Positions 26,544 through 36,397 of a stretch of DNA of 64,000 bases are shown here, in pieces (positions within the stretch are counted from its first letter, which is position 1; each line of letters begins with the position of its first letter). The translations under genes were made by a program, and so were the position numbers. This stretch comes from Ruegeria sp. ANG-R (GTDB lineage: Bacteria; Pseudomonadota; Alphaproteobacteria; Rhodobacterales; Rhodobacteraceae): contig NZ_JWLJ01000004.1 of the NCBI RefSeq assembly GCF_000813985.1, forward strand, positions 348,010 through 412,009, given 5' to 3'. The notes beneath the pieces are model-generated. The model had not been told where the DNA came from, searched no databases, and saw only the letters and a list, made by a program, of their open reading frames with translations.

Positions 26544-28117
26544 GCCTTTTGGATGCGAACAACCTCAAGGTCTCGTTCCGGCAGGACGGGCGAATCTCGG
26601 CGGCCGTCAAGGGCGTGTCCTTCTCCGTGGACAGGGGGGAAACGGTGGCTTTGGTCGGTGAGTCCGGGTCGGGCAAATCAGTGACTGCGCTGAGTACCGT
26701 GTCTCTGTTGGGGGATAGCGCCATCGTAGAGGGCTCGGTCACCTATGAAGGGCGGGAAATGATCGGTGCTTCCGAGGACAGGCTGATGGATGTGCGCGGC
26801 AATGACATCAGTTTTATCTTTCAGGAGCCGATGACGTCGCTGAACCCGTTGCACACGATCCAGAAACAGATGGCTGAGTCGCTGGCGTTGCACCAGGAGC
26901 TGACAGGGGACGCCGCACGTGAGCGGATCGTGGAGCTTCTGACCAAGGTCGGTATCCGCGACCCGCAGGACCGGCTGGACAGTTATCCGCATCAACTCTC
27001 CGGCGGGCAGCGTCAGCGTGTGATGATCGCGATGGCGTTGGCGAACAAGCCGGACATTCTGATCGCAGATGAACCAACGACTGCGCTGGACGTGACCATT
27101 CAGGCGCAGATTCTGGAACTGCTGGCCGAGTTGCAGAAATCCGAGAATATGGGGATGCTGTTCATTACCCATGACCTCGGCATCGTCCGCCGTATCGCCG
27201 ATCGGGTCTGCGTGATGAAAGACGGCGAGATTGTCGAAGCCGGCGTGACCTCGGAGATCTTCGACAATCCGCAGCATTCGTATACCCGCAAACTGCTGGA
27301 GGCCGAACCGTCGGGGCATCCAGATCCTGTCGAAGCAAACGCGGAAGAAGTTGCGCGCACCGATCATCTGAAGGTCTGGTTTCCGATCCAGCGCGGTTTT
27401 CTGAAACGGACCGTTGGGTATGTGAAGGCTGTGAATGACGCGACGCTCAGTGTCCGTGCGGGTGAAACTCTTGGGATCGTGGGCGAAAGCGGATCGGGCA
27501 AGACGACGCTGGCGCTGGCGATCATGCGACTGATTGCGTCCGAGGGAGGTATCACCTTCCGCGACCAAGACGTGCGCCGATGGTCTACGCGTGAACTCAG
27601 GCGGCTGCGCAAGGACATGCAGATCGTGTTTCAGGACCCGTTCGGCAGCCTCAGCCCTCGGATGACCTGTCAGCAGATTATTGCGGAGGGTTTGGCCATC
27701 CACAAGATCGACCCTCACCGCGCCCCGCGCGAGCTTGTGGCTGAGGTGATGACCGAGGTTGGGCTGGACCCTGCCGCCATGGATCGATACCCGCATGAGT
27801 TCTCGGGCGGTCAGCGGCAACGCATCGCGATTGCCCGCGCCATGGTGTTGCGGCCCAAATTACTGGTGCTGGACGAACCGACCAGCGCACTCGATATGAC
27901 TGTGCAGGTGCAGATTGTCGATCTGCTGCGCGACCTTCAGCGAAAGTATGGGTTGGCCTACCTGTTCATCAGCCACGATCTGAAGGTCGTGCGCGCGATG
28001 TCCCATAACGTCATCGTCATGCGAAACGGGGACGTCGTCGAAATGGGTGCGGCTGAGGATTTGTTTGAAAACGCTCAGACAGACTATACCCGCGAACTGA
28101 TTGCGGCGGCGGGCTGA
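26540..28117 (+). CDS. yejF: Peptide ABC transporter ATP-binding protein YejF (two ABC domains)
   Basis: A 525-aa protein with two complete ATPase domains. Each has Walker A GESGSGKS/T (about 37 and 315), a signature (LSGGQRQRV and FSGGQRQRI) and Walker B (ILIADEPTT and LLVLDEPTS), plus an oligopeptide-transporter C-terminal segment between them. It energises YejBE. It overlaps yejE by 4 bp and is last in the operon. It converges with the EF-G-like gene 22 bp away. Confidence 0.96.
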   Translation: MSLLDANNLKVSFRQDGRISAAVKGVSFSVDRGETVALVGESGSGKSVTALSTVSLLGDSAIVEGSVTYEGREMIGASEDRLMDVRGNDISFIFQEPMTSLNPLHTIQKQMAESLALHQELTGDAARERIVELLTKVGIRDPQDRLDSYPHQLSGGQRQRVMIAMALANKPDILIADEPTTALDVTIQAQILELLAELQKSENMGMLFITHDLGIVRRIADRVCVMKDGEIVEAGVTSEIFDNPQHSYTRKLLEAEPSGHPDPVEANAEEVARTDHLKVWFPIQRGFLKRTVGYVKAVNDATLSVRAGETLGIVGESGSGKTTLALAIMRLIASEGGITFRDQDVRRWSTRELRRLRKDMQIVFQDPFGSLSPRMTCQQIIAEGLAIHKIDPHRAPRELVAEVMTEVGLDPAAMDRYPHEFSGGQRQRIAIARAMVLRPKLLVLDEPTSALDMTVQVQIVDLLRDLQRKYGLAYLFISHDLKVVRAMSHNVIVMRNGDVVEMGAAEDLFENAQTDYTRELIAAAG

Positions 28118-28139
28118 CAAGCAGCCCGCACCCTTGGCT

Positions 28140-30065
28140 TCAGGCCATTTCCTTGTTCTTGGCCGAGCTGGGGACGGGGCCACGCAACTCTTCGTAGTGA
28201 TCGAATTGCAGCTTTACCCATCCGGTGCCGCGTGTGGCACTGGCGAGCGTTCGATGCAGTTCGTCCTCGGCCACGGCGGGGAGCTGAGCGTTGAATATTT
28301 CCCAGCCCGGCGCGTTCGGGTTGCCCTCGAAGCCCAAGACCTGCCCCTGCAGTGAACTGATCGTTGGGACCAGATCACCGACAAAGGTCGAAGGAAGGTG
28401 TATCTCGGCGTTCAGAATCGGTTGCAGGACGACCGGTTTCGCTTCCGGCAGCGCTTCGCGCACCGCGTTCTTGCCCGCGGTTCGAAACGCATAGTCAGAG
28501 CTGTCCACATTGTGGTGCTTGCCGTCGCTCAACGTGACTTTGACATCTACCACGGGGAAACCTTCGGGGCCTTCCGCCAGAGCATCTCTGGCGCCATGTT
28601 CCACCGAAGGAATATAGTTCCGAGGCACCGCGCCCCCTTTGACAATCTCTTCGAAATGAAACCCCGATCCGCGTGCCAGGGGCGCAATCGATATGACGAC
28701 ATCGGCAAATTGCCCCGCACCACCGGATTGTTTGCGGTGGCGGTGACGATGTTCAACCTTCGCGCGGATGGTTTCGCGATAGGCAGTGCCAGCAGCTTCG
28801 GCTTCGATTTCGATCCCGAAATCTTCGGCCAGCTTGGCCGTCACGCGGCGCATGTGCTGAGGCCCTTGCGAGCCCAGAACAGAGTGACCGCTCAGTTCAT
28901 CCTGCTCCAGATGCAGACCGGGGTCGATTTCGACCAACCGGGTCAAAGCGTTCGACAGGCGCACGTCGTCTCGCTCATGCGCAGGCGATACGACCTGACG
29001 GTGCGCCGCTGGGTGCGACGAAGCCCATTCCGGCAAGGGTGTTGCTGACGCGCTGTCATAGATGAACCCGGGATTGAGGTGATCGGATTTGACAGCCAAG
29101 CCAATCTGACCGGCCTCCAGCGCGCTGATCTGGGTCTTGGCGTCCAGCGTGGTCAGGTTTCCGACAGTCTCACCACCTAGGGCCTCGTGTGCTTTGACCC
29201 CGTCGCCGAGGCCGCGCAGAACCGTGATTTTGCCAATGTGTTTCTTTACATCTGCGAAACCTGCAATTGACCGGGCGTTTTCTTCGGCCTCATCCCGGTC
29301 AGCGGCAATGTTGAATTCCGGAGCCTCATGGCGCAGCGCTTTCATTAACCGGGTCAGACCGTTGCCATGGCTCGCGGCACCCAGACAGGCCGGGATCAGC
29401 TGGTGGTTCTGCAAAACCTGTGCGGCCAGCTCGTAGACCTCTTCGCTAGGAGGCTGTTTGTCCTCAATCAGTTGCTCCAGCAGATTGTCATCGAAATCCG
29501 ATAGGGTTTCTAGCAATTCGGTGCGTGCTTCCTGTTCACGGTCTTCCGCCGATTGCGGTAGCTCGATCAGGGCCGAGGGCTGACCCTCCTGATACTTCCA
29601 AGCGCGTTCCGAAATCAGATCGACTGCGCCGATGATGGTGTCCCCGTCCCGGATCGGTACCTGCCGCAAAGCGATGTGGTGGGTGCAATAGGTCTGTAGC
29701 GCCGCAACAATGTCGCGGATACGACCGTTGGGGCTGTCCATGCGGTTGATGAACAGGAAACAGGGAATGCCTGCCTCTTCGACCAACCTTAGATACGGGG
29801 CACATAGGACGGCAGCATCCGGGTCGGGTGGGACGACCACAACCGCCGCGTCCGAGATCGCCATGGCCGGGCCGACATAGGCCAGTGCATCGCCGCCTCC
29901 GTCCACGTCCACCGCGCACCACGGTTCGTCTAAATAAGAAAAACCGTGCAGGTGCACGGTTCCGGAAACATCGAATGTGGTTGGTCGCCCGTCGAGGCGG
30001 CTGATGGCCTCGACCAGGGTAGATTTGCCCGATTGGCTGGGGCCGAGGACGGTGAAAACGCGCAT
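28140..30065 (-). CDS. EF-G-like translation factor paralogue with a degenerate, shortened GTPase domain
   Basis: A 641-aa relative of elongation factor G. Domains III-V are well kept, including HRKQSGGAGQFADV, GGAVPRNYIPSVEHGA and the domain IV tip DGKHHNVDSSDYAF. The GTPase domain is altered: the P-loop is GPSQSGKST, G3 is VDVDGGGD instead of DTPGHVD, G4 is NRMD. Only about 45 residues separate P-loop from G3, against roughly 70 in the fusA of this window, so the switch I region with RGITI is missing. It may bind GTP weakly or serve a non-canonical ribosome function. ATG at 30065 follows GAGGG. It stands alone between yejF and hemN. Confidence 0.85.
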   Translation of the reverse strand: MRVFTVLGPSQSGKSTLVEAISRLDGRPTTFDVSGTVHLHGFSYLDEPWCAVDVDGGGDALAYVGPAMAISDAAVVVVPPDPDAAVLCAPYLRLVEEAGIPCFLFINRMDSPNGRIRDIVAALQTYCTHHIALRQVPIRDGDTIIGAVDLISERAWKYQEGQPSALIELPQSAEDREQEARTELLETLSDFDDNLLEQLIEDKQPPSEEVYELAAQVLQNHQLIPACLGAASHGNGLTRLMKALRHEAPEFNIAADRDEAEENARSIAGFADVKKHIGKITVLRGLGDGVKAHEALGGETVGNLTTLDAKTQISALEAGQIGLAVKSDHLNPGFIYDSASATPLPEWASSHPAAHRQVVSPAHERDDVRLSNALTRLVEIDPGLHLEQDELSGHSVLGSQGPQHMRRVTAKLAEDFGIEIEAEAAGTAYRETIRAKVEHRHRHRKQSGGAGQFADVVISIAPLARGSGFHFEEIVKGGAVPRNYIPSVEHGARDALAEGPEGFPVVDVKVTLSDGKHHNVDSSDYAFRTAGKNAVREALPEAKPVVLQPILNAEIHLPSTFVGDLVPTISSLQGQVLGFEGNPNAPGWEIFNAQLPAVAEDELHRTLASATRGTGWVKLQFDHYEELRGPVPSSAKNKEMA

Positions 30066-30278
30066 AGGTGCTGTCCCTCTTTCAGGTTGCAGAATGGCTG
30101 CACGAAAAGGGCTGTCGAACGCATGTGCGTCGGCAAGAACTGTCTGCGTATGCCTGCCTCAGGCTGCGAAGAGGCGGGCCTCTCCACCCCTAGAGTGTGG
30201 AGAAAACCGAAGGCATGCGTCAAGCCCCCGTGCCAGTTTGGAAGGGAAGGTCGCAAAAAACGACCTACCAAAAAGAAT

Positions 30279-31634
30279 TCAGATCGCGGAACTGTGCCCG
30301 GCCTTACTCAGGTCATATGCGTCAAAACTGCGGGCGATCATGCGGGTCAGCGCGCGTGCTTCGGGCGGAATGAACAAGCCGTTTTCGTCCACGCGCAGCA
30401 GGCCGTCGAAGGTGGCATTCGCTTTGGCGTACATTTGCTGCAGTTCGGCGGCAGAAATGTCGTAGTCGCGCAGGATTTCGTTCGAATTGATCTGGAAGTC
30501 ACACATCAGCGCCTCGATCAGACGAGACCTCAGAACATCCTGACCTTTGAACAAATGTCCCCGTGATGTCGAAAAACGCCCTTCGCGAATGGCCTTGGTA
30601 TGGGCCGACGTCGCCGGGGCATTTTGCGCATAGCCTTGCGGGAAACGCGAGATCGAGCTGGCACCCAAGCCAATAAGAATCGGGGCCTGATCGTCCGTGT
30701 AGCCTTGGAAATTCCGTTTCAGGCGACCGGCGCGCAGCGCATGGGTCAGCCCATCATCCTGAGTCGCGAAATGATCAATCCCGATCTCAGCGTAGTTGTC
30801 CCACAGGAATAGGCGTCGGGCGGTTTCAAAAAGTTCCAGTCGCTGTTCCGGCGTGGGAAGCGCATCTGATGGGATCAACTGCTGGCGCTTGGCCATCCAA
30901 GGCACATGCGCGTAGCCATAGAGTGCGACCCGATCCGGGTTGAGAGAAAGCAGTTTTTGAACGCTTTCGGTCATACGGGCTTTGGTCTGATGAGGCAGAC
31001 CATAAAGGATATCCGCGTTCAGGCTGGAAATGCCACGTGCGCGGATCATCTCGGCCGCTTTGCGAGTGGTATCGTAGCTCTGGATGCGGCCGATGGTTTT
31101 CTGGATTTCATCATCGAAATCCTGCACGCCGATCGAGGCGCGGTTCATCCCGGCCTCGGCCAGGGCATCCAGCCGGGATTCGTCAATCTCATTCGGATCA
31201 ATCTCGACCGAGAATTCAGCGTCTGGTCCCAACGGAACTATCTGAAGAATCCGCCCGGCCAGTTCACGCATCAGGTCGGCGTTCAGCAGCGTCGGCGTGC
31301 CACCGCCCCAATGCAGACGTGACAGCGTCACACCTTCGGGCAGGCGTGCAGCCAGCAGATCCAGCTCGGCCTTCAGGACGTCCACATAGGCGATGACCGG
31401 GTTATCTGTTTGGGTGCCTTGTGTCCGACAGGCGCAAAACCAGCACAGTCTGCGGCAGAACGGTACGTGAATGTAAAGCGAGATGGAACTGCCGGGGGCA
31501 ATCCCGGAAATCCAGTCGCCAAACAGATCAGCCCCCACGTCATTGCTGAAATGAGGGGCGGTGGGATAGCTGGTATAACGCGGTACTTTCGCGTCAAAAA
31601 GTCCAAGCCGTGCCAGTTGAGGTTTCAGTGTCAT
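30279..31634 (-). CDS. hemN: Oxygen-independent coproporphyrinogen III oxidase
   Basis: A 451-aa radical-SAM enzyme that makes protoporphyrinogen IX without oxygen. The cluster motif CRRLCWFC (CxxxCxxC) lies near residue 60, preceded by YIHVPFC, with HWGGGTPTLL downstream and an intact C-terminal HemN domain. The N-terminus PRYTSYPTAPHF is typical of true HemN rather than HemW. The start ATG has no ribosome site, and a TATAGT -10 lies about 10-15 bases before it, so the mRNA may be leaderless. An FNR box at 31670-31683 precedes it. Confidence 0.95.
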   Translation of the reverse strand: MTLKPQLARLGLFDAKVPRYTSYPTAPHFSNDVGADLFGDWISGIAPGSSISLYIHVPFCRRLCWFCACRTQGTQTDNPVIAYVDVLKAELDLLAARLPEGVTLSRLHWGGGTPTLLNADLMRELAGRILQIVPLGPDAEFSVEIDPNEIDESRLDALAEAGMNRASIGVQDFDDEIQKTIGRIQSYDTTRKAAEMIRARGISSLNADILYGLPHQTKARMTESVQKLLSLNPDRVALYGYAHVPWMAKRQQLIPSDALPTPEQRLELFETARRLFLWDNYAEIGIDHFATQDDGLTHALRAGRLKRNFQGYTDDQAPILIGLGASSISRFPQGYAQNAPATSAHTKAIREGRFSTSRGHLFKGQDVLRSRLIEALMCDFQINSNEILRDYDISAAELQQMYAKANATFDGLLRVDENGLFIPPEARALTRMIARSFDAYDLSKAGHSSAI

Positions 31635-31669
31635 AAAGATATGACTATAGCGGGAGGGCCCAGGGTACT

Positions 31670-31683
31670 TTGACCGAAATCAA
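31670..31683. promoter_or_regulatory. FNR box between hemN and fnrL
   Basis: TTGAC-CGAA-ATCAA matches the TTGAT-N4-ATCAA consensus at 9 of 10 positions. Its centre lies about 42 bp from the hemN start codon, where TATAGT (31644-31649, minus strand) could be the -10. That is the class II activation geometry. On the other side it abuts the fnrL start region, suggesting autoregulation. Confidence 0.72.
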
Positions 31684-31695
31684 ATGGAAACGCGA

Positions 31696-32439
31696 ATGAC
31701 ACTCAAGGCCCAATTCGATCACACCAATTGCGGCGAATGCCCGATCCGGCATCGCGCGGTGTGCGCGCATTGCGAAAGAGATGAGCTGGAAGAACTTGAG
31801 GGCATCAAGTACTATCGCAGCTTCGAGGCCGGGCAGACGATCATCTGGTCCGGCGATCCGATGAATTTTGTCGGCTCGGTTGTTTCCGGGATCGCGTCTC
31901 TGACCCAGACGATGGAAGACGGGCGCACACAGATGGTGGGCTTGCTTTTGCCCAGTGATTTCGTTGGCCGGCCCGGTCGTGAGATCGCGCCGTATGATGT
32001 GGTCGCGACGACCGATCTTGTGATGTGCTGCTTTCGGAAAAAACCTTTCGAAGAAATGATGGTGACGACACCGCATATCGCGCAGCGCCTGTTGCAGATG
32101 ACTCTGGATGAGTTGGATGCGGCCCGTGAGTGGATGCTGGTGTTGGGGCGGAAGACTGCGCGGGAAAAGATCGCCAGTCTGCTTTCAATCATCGCGCGCC
32201 GGGACGCATCGATTCACCAGTCCGGCATGGCTGGCCCGATCGTATTTGACCTGCCCCTGACACGCGAAGCGATGGCCGATTATCTTGGATTGACGCTGGA
32301 AACCGTCAGCCGGCAGATATCGGCCCTGAAGAAGGATCAGGTCATTACCTTGGAAGGCAAACGCCACGTGACGATCCCCGATATGGGTCGCCTCATGGAA
32401 GAGGCGGGTGACGATACGGATGGCGGGTTTCTGGTCTGA
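31696..32439 (+). CDS. fnrL: Crp/Fnr-family anaerobic regulator FnrL
   Basis: A 247-aa regulator with N-terminal cysteines in the pattern C-x2-C-x7-C-x2-C (NCGECPIRHRAVCAHC, residues about 11-26), which with a central Cys in VMCCF can bind an oxygen-labile [4Fe-4S] cluster. A cyclic-nucleotide-type beta-roll follows, and a C-terminal helix-turn-helix (LTREAMADYLGLTLETVSRQ) with the E-x2-SR FNR recognition residues. The start MTLKAQ at 31696 has GGAA upstream and gives the usual FnrL length; an ATG at 31684 is in frame. Likely regulator of hemN, ccoNOQP and ccoGHIS here. Confidence 0.92.
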   Translation: MTLKAQFDHTNCGECPIRHRAVCAHCERDELEELEGIKYYRSFEAGQTIIWSGDPMNFVGSVVSGIASLTQTMEDGRTQMVGLLLPSDFVGRPGREIAPYDVVATTDLVMCCFRKKPFEEMMVTTPHIAQRLLQMTLDELDAAREWMLVLGRKTAREKIASLLSIIARRDASIHQSGMAGPIVFDLPLTREAMADYLGLTLETVSRQISALKKDQVITLEGKRHVTIPDMGRLMEEAGDDTDGGFLV

Positions 32440-32484
32440 CGGCTGAGTGTTCTGGCGCCGGACCCCAATTATCAGGAGTTCACA

Positions 32485-32739
32485 ATGGAATTCAGCGGTA
32501 TTCTGGCCATGTTGTTCATCGGCGCGATTGCGGGATGGCTGTCCGGAAAGATCATGGAAGGACGCGGGTTTGGCCTGATTGGCAATATCATTGTCGGAAT
32601 CGTTGGCGCATTCCTGGCAGGCACAATCTTTCCCGCCTTGGGCTTTGCGGTCGGCGGCGGTCTGATTTCGTCGATCATCTTTGCGACGATCGGCGCGGTG
32701 ATTCTTCTGTTCGTGATTGGTCTGATCCGCAAGGCATAG
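32485..32739 (+). CDS. GlsB/YeaQ/YmgE-family small membrane protein
   Basis: An 84-aa, three-helix, glycine-rich inner-membrane protein (LFIGAIAGWLSGKIMEGRGF ... IVGIVGAFLAGTIF ... SIIFATIGAVILLFVIGLIR) of the transglycosylase-associated family, often stress-linked, function unproven. It has a clear AGGAG site and follows fnrL by 45 bp. Confidence 0.88.
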   Translation: MEFSGILAMLFIGAIAGWLSGKIMEGRGFGLIGNIIVGIVGAFLAGTIFPALGFAVGGGLISSIIFATIGAVILLFVIGLIRKA

Positions 32740-32789
32740 GCAAAGCCGCCCCTCAGAGAGCGGCGGCAATGTCCGTAGCAATAGTGGTG

Positions 32790-33629
32790 TCAGTGGGCCA
32801 GAAAAACCGGCACTTCGGATTGTTCCAGCATATTGCGGGTTGCACCGCCCAGAATGGCCTCGCGAAAGCGCGAATGCCCGTAGGCGCCCATTACGATCAT
32901 GTCGGCCTCGGTATCGGCGGCATGACGGTTGAGGATATCGGATACGCGGGTCATGGTTTTGCTGAGCACGTCGATCTCGCATTTCACACCGTGCCGCGCC
33001 AGCATCTGAGACAACATCCCACCCGGGTCTGAGCGATCCGGCCCATGACGGGGCGGATCGATGACGACGATCCGCGTGAGCTCGGCCCGTTTCAGAAATG
33101 GCAGCGCGCATCGGATGGCCCGCATTGCCTCAACGCTTTCGTTCCAGCCTACCATGACGGTTTTGGGGGATGAAATCGGCTCGACATCGTCTGGTACCAA
33201 CAGAACCGGGGCATGGCCTTCGAACATGGCAGCCTCGACAATCGGTTCAGCCTCGGCATCGCGATCCTTTCCATAGGGTCGTGGCAAAATGACCAGATCC
33301 GAGAAGCGTGCGCGACGCGCGACATGTCGTCCGATATCCGCGATCTGGGCCACACCGTTTTCAGCCGACCAGCGTACACCCGAGTTGCCCAGATAATCCT
33401 GAGCGTAGGCGAGAATCTCGTCGGCCTCGGCATTGGCGCGACTCAGTGTTTCCTGCAGGATCAGTGCGTTTGCTCCGGCGTAGTAATATCCGGTCTGGCT
33501 TCGGTCGACACCAAGACACAGGGCTTCGGCATGGGCGTCCTGCGCTTCTGCCAAAGCCACCATCTGCGCCAGAACCGTTTGGGAAAGCTTGGTTTCTGTC
33601 ATGACCGTAAGGAGGGATTTATATGCCAC
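32790..33629 (-). CDS. Universal stress protein, tandem Usp domains
   Basis: A 279-aa cytoplasmic protein with two UspA-like halves. The second ends with the ATP-binding pattern GAYGHSRFREAILGGATRNM, close to G-2x-G-9x-G(S/T). The first half lacks a clear equivalent, so only one half may bind ATP. The start is GTG at 33629 after GAGG. It is divergent from ccoN, and the FNR box at 33715-33728 lies between, so it may share anaerobic control. Confidence 0.9.
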   Translation of the reverse strand: MAYKSLLTVMTETKLSQTVLAQMVALAEAQDAHAEALCLGVDRSQTGYYYAGANALILQETLSRANAEADEILAYAQDYLGNSGVRWSAENGVAQIADIGRHVARRARFSDLVILPRPYGKDRDAEAEPIVEAAMFEGHAPVLLVPDDVEPISSPKTVMVGWNESVEAMRAIRCALPFLKRAELTRIVVIDPPRHGPDRSDPGGMLSQMLARHGVKCEIDVLSKTMTRVSDILNRHAADTEADMIVMGAYGHSRFREAILGGATRNMLEQSEVPVFLAH

Positions 33630-33714
33630 ATTGACCTCGTGTTTCCGGCGCGGCCTTATTCGGGGCGCGTGTCTGTTTCTGGAAAATACCTGTCACAGAA
33701 AACAGGGGCTTGTC

Positions 33715-33728
33715 TTGACACAGATCAA
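33715..33728 (+). promoter_or_regulatory. FNR box upstream of ccoN
   Basis: TTGAC-ACAG-ATCAA, 9 of 10 consensus positions. A CATTAC hexamer at 33751-33756 would be a -10 placed correctly for activation from -41.5, giving a leader of about 60 nt before the ccoN start. Confidence 0.72.
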
Positions 33729-33822
33729 AGCAGCAGAATTGGCCTCGCTGCATTACAGCACGCAGTCAAAAGGGTTTCGCGTGGCATGAAGAATCGCGCG
33801 GGGCATGGCAAAGGGACGCAAT

Positions 33823-35430
33823 ATGTCAAATTACATCAAGCTGATCGTGCTTGGTCTGATCACGCTATTCGCGGCGATCGCGACCAATTATGCACGGGAT
33901 TTTGCGTATCAGATGCATGCGACACTGGTGATGTTCATCACTGGTGGCTTGTTCATCTGGACGCTTAGAAACACCGATGAGCCAGATATTCTTGTAGATC
34001 GCTCGGCGGAATACATGGATGACGTGATCCGCTATGGTGTGATCGCAACCGCTTTTTGGGGTGTGGTCGGGTTCCTCGCGGGAACCTTTATTGCGTTCCA
34101 GCTGGCCTTTCCCGCATTGAACTTCGAGTGGGCGCAAGGTTATATGAACTTCGGGCGTCTGCGGCCGCTGCATACATCGGCGGTCATCTTTGCCTTTGGC
34201 GGCAACGCGCTGATTGCGACGTCGTTCTATGTCGTCCAGCGTACCAGCGCGGCGCGCTTATGGGGCGGCAATCTGGCGTGGTTCGTCTTCTGGGGCTATC
34301 AGCTGTTTATCGTTCTGGCCGCGACCGGCTACCTGCTGGGTAGCACGCAGTCGAAAGAATATGCCGAACCCGAATGGTATATCGACCTGTGGCTGACCAT
34401 CGTCTGGGTTGCATACCTGGCCGTCTACCTCGGCACGATCATCAAGCGGAAAGAGCCCCACATCTACGTGGCCAACTGGTTCTATCTCGCCTTCATCGTG
34501 ACCGTCGCCATGCTGCACCTGGTCAACAACATGACCATTCCGGTCAGCATCTGGGGATCGAAATCGGTTATCGTCTGGTCGGGTGTACAAGACGCCATGA
34601 TCCAGTGGTGGTACGGCCACAACGCTGTGGGCTTCTTCCTGACAGCGGGCTTCCTGGGCATGATGTACTATTTCATCCCGAAACAGGCCGATCGTCCGAT
34701 TTTTAGCTACAAACTGTCGATCATCCACTTCTGGGCGCTGATCTTCCTGTATATCTGGGCCGGTCCGCACCACCTGCACTATACCGCGCTGCCCGATTGG
34801 GCCTCGACGCTGGGTATGGTGTTCTCGGTGATCCTGTGGATGCCTTCGTGGGGCGGTATGATCAACGGTCTGATGACCCTGTCGGGCGCATGGGACAAGC
34901 TGCGTACCGATCCGATCATCCGTATGATGGTGATCTCGGTCGGTTTCTACGGCATGTCCACTTTTGAAGGACCGATGATGTCGATCCGCGCCGTGAACAG
35001 CCTGTCACACTACACTGACTGGACCATCGGCCACGTACACTCGGGCGCGCTGGGCTGGAACGGCATGATCACCTTCGGTGCGCTGTACTTCCTGGTGCCT
35101 GTCCTGTGGAAGCGTGAGCGTCTGTACTCGCTGCAGATGGTCAGCTGGCACTTCTGGCTCGCCACCATCGGCATCGTGCTTTACGCCGCGTCGATGTGGG
35201 TCACCGGAATCATGGAAGGCCTGATGTGGCGTGAAGTGGATGCCAACGGCTTCCTGGTGAATTCGTTCGCCGACGCTGTGGCCGCCAAGTTCCCGATGTA
35301 TGTGGTGCGTGCTCTGGGTGGGGTTCTGTTCCTCGCTGGCGCGGTGATCATGTGCTACAACCTGTGGATGACTGTGCGGAAAGCGCCGGCCAAAGAGGCC
35401 AGCCTGACCGTCCCGGTCCCGGCTGAATAA
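33823..35430 (+). CDS. ccoN: cbb3-type cytochrome c oxidase subunit I
   Basis: A 535-aa, 12-helix catalytic subunit carrying haem b, haem b3 and CuB. Histidine ligands are seen at RPLHTSAVI, the CuB region [11 protein letters not shown] and [14 protein letters not shown], and late in the protein at [11 protein letters not shown]. High-affinity oxygen reduction under microaerobic conditions. Start at 33823 is chosen because AAGGGA lies seven bases before it; an earlier ATG at 33805 adds six residues. First gene of ccoNOQP. Confidence 0.96.
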   Translation: MSNYIKLIVLGLITLFAAIATNYARDFAYQMHATLVMFITGGLFIWTLRNTDEPDILVDRSAEYMDDVIRYGVIATAFWGVVGFLAGTFIAFQLAFPALNFEWAQGYMNFGRLRPLHTSAVIFAFGGNALIATSFYVVQRTSAARLWGGNLAWFVFWGYQLFIVLAATGYLLGSTQSKEYAEPEWYIDLWLTIVWVAYLAVYLGTIIKRKEPHIYVANWFYLAFIVTVAMLHLVNNMTIPVSIWGSKSVIVWSGVQDAMIQWWYGHNAVGFFLTAGFLGMMYYFIPKQADRPIFSYKLSIIHFWALIFLYIWAGPHHLHYTALPDWASTLGMVFSVILWMPSWGGMINGLMTLSGAWDKLRTDPIIRMMVISVGFYGMSTFEGPMMSIRAVNSLSHYTDWTIGHVHSGALGWNGMITFGALYFLVPVLWKRERLYSLQMVSWHFWLATIGIVLYAASMWVTGIMEGLMWREVDANGFLVNSFADAVAAKFPMYVVRALGGVLFLAGAVIMCYNLWMTVRKAPAKEASLTVPVPAE

Positions 35431-35444
35431 GGAGGGCCGGAGCA

Positions 35445-36173
35445 ATGGCAATTCTCGACAAACACAAGATCCTCGAGACCAACGCGACCCTCCTGCTGAT
35501 CTTCAGCTTTCTGGTCGTGACCATCGGTGGCATCGTTCAGATCACCCCGCTGTTCTATCTTGAGAACACCATCGAGAAGGTGGAGGGTATGCGCCCTTAC
35601 ACCCCTCTCGAAATGGCGGGGCGCGATATCTACATCCGCGAGGGCTGTTATGTCTGCCACAGCCAGATGATCCGCCCGATGCGGGACGAGGTCGAACGCT
35701 ATGGCCACTACTCGCTGGCGGCCGAGTCGATGTATGACCACCCGTTCCAGTGGGGGTCCAAGCGTACGGGACCTGATCTGGCACGTGTCGGTGGCCGCTA
35801 TTCCGACCAGTGGCATGTCGACCACCTGCGTGATCCGCAATCCGTGGTGCCGGAATCGGTGATGCCAAAATATGGCTATTTCGAAGATCGCAAGATCGAT
35901 GGCAAATACATCGCCGACGTCCTGAAAGCCAACGCGCTTCTGGGGACGCCGTATACCGAAGAGATGCTTGAGAACGCTCAGGCCGACTTCCGCGCTCAGG
36001 CAGATCCTGACAGCGATTATGACGGTTTGCTGGAACGCTATGGCGACAAGGTGAACGTGCGCAACTTTGACGGCCAGCCAGAGCTGACCGAGGCCGATGC
36101 GATGATCGCTTATCTGCAGATGCTGGGCACTTTGGTCGACTTCTCGACCTTTACGCCCGATGCAAGCCGCTGA
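35445..36173 (+). CDS. ccoO: cbb3-type cytochrome c oxidase subunit II
   Basis: A 242-aa mono-haem cytochrome c with an N-terminal membrane anchor (about 14-36) and the [12 protein letters not shown] haem site (about 66-77). The late Met ligand is near [11 protein letters not shown]. It passes electrons to CcoN. It starts 14 bp after ccoN with a good GGAGGG site. Confidence 0.96.
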   Translation: MAILDKHKILETNATLLLIFSFLVVTIGGIVQITPLFYLENTIEKVEGMRPYTPLEMAGRDIYIREGCYVCHSQMIRPMRDEVERYGHYSLAAESMYDHPFQWGSKRTGPDLARVGGRYSDQWHVDHLRDPQSVVPESVMPKYGYFEDRKIDGKYIADVLKANALLGTPYTEEMLENAQADFRAQADPDSDYDGLLERYGDKVNVRNFDGQPELTEADAMIAYLQMLGTLVDFSTFTPDASR

Positions 36174-36184
36174 GGGAGGGTGTG

Positions 36185-36397
36185 ATGGAAGAATATACGC
36201 TTCTCAGACAGTTTGCGGATAGCTGGATGCTTCTGGTGTTGTTCATCTTCTTTGTTGGCATCGTCATCTGGGTTTTCCGTCCCGGTGCCGGCAAGGAATA
36301 CAAGGACACCGCCAATATTCCCTTCCGGCACGCTGATGCCCCAGCGCCCCTACGGGGCGACGACAAACCCGCCACATCCAAGGAGGCGCGGCAATGA
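36185..36397 (+). CDS. ccoQ: cbb3-type cytochrome c oxidase subunit IV
   Basis: A 70-aa single-helix protein (helix about 14-34, MLLVLFIFFVGIVIWVF) with a polar C-terminus, the usual CcoQ form that stabilises the oxidase. GGAGGG precedes the ATG; GTG at 36182 is an alternative. Its stop overlaps the ccoP start. Confidence 0.93.
   Translation: MEEYTLLRQFADSWMLLVLFIFFVGIVIWVFRPGAGKEYKDTANIPFRHADAPAPLRGDDKPATSKEARQ

Noticed and set aside
26678..27820. 380-codon minus-strand frame opposite yejF
   Set aside because: Shadow of the twin-ABC gene.
28140..30065. Tetracycline-resistance ribosomal protection protein
   Set aside because: It is EF-G-like, but the GTPase domain is degenerate and there is no resistance-island context.
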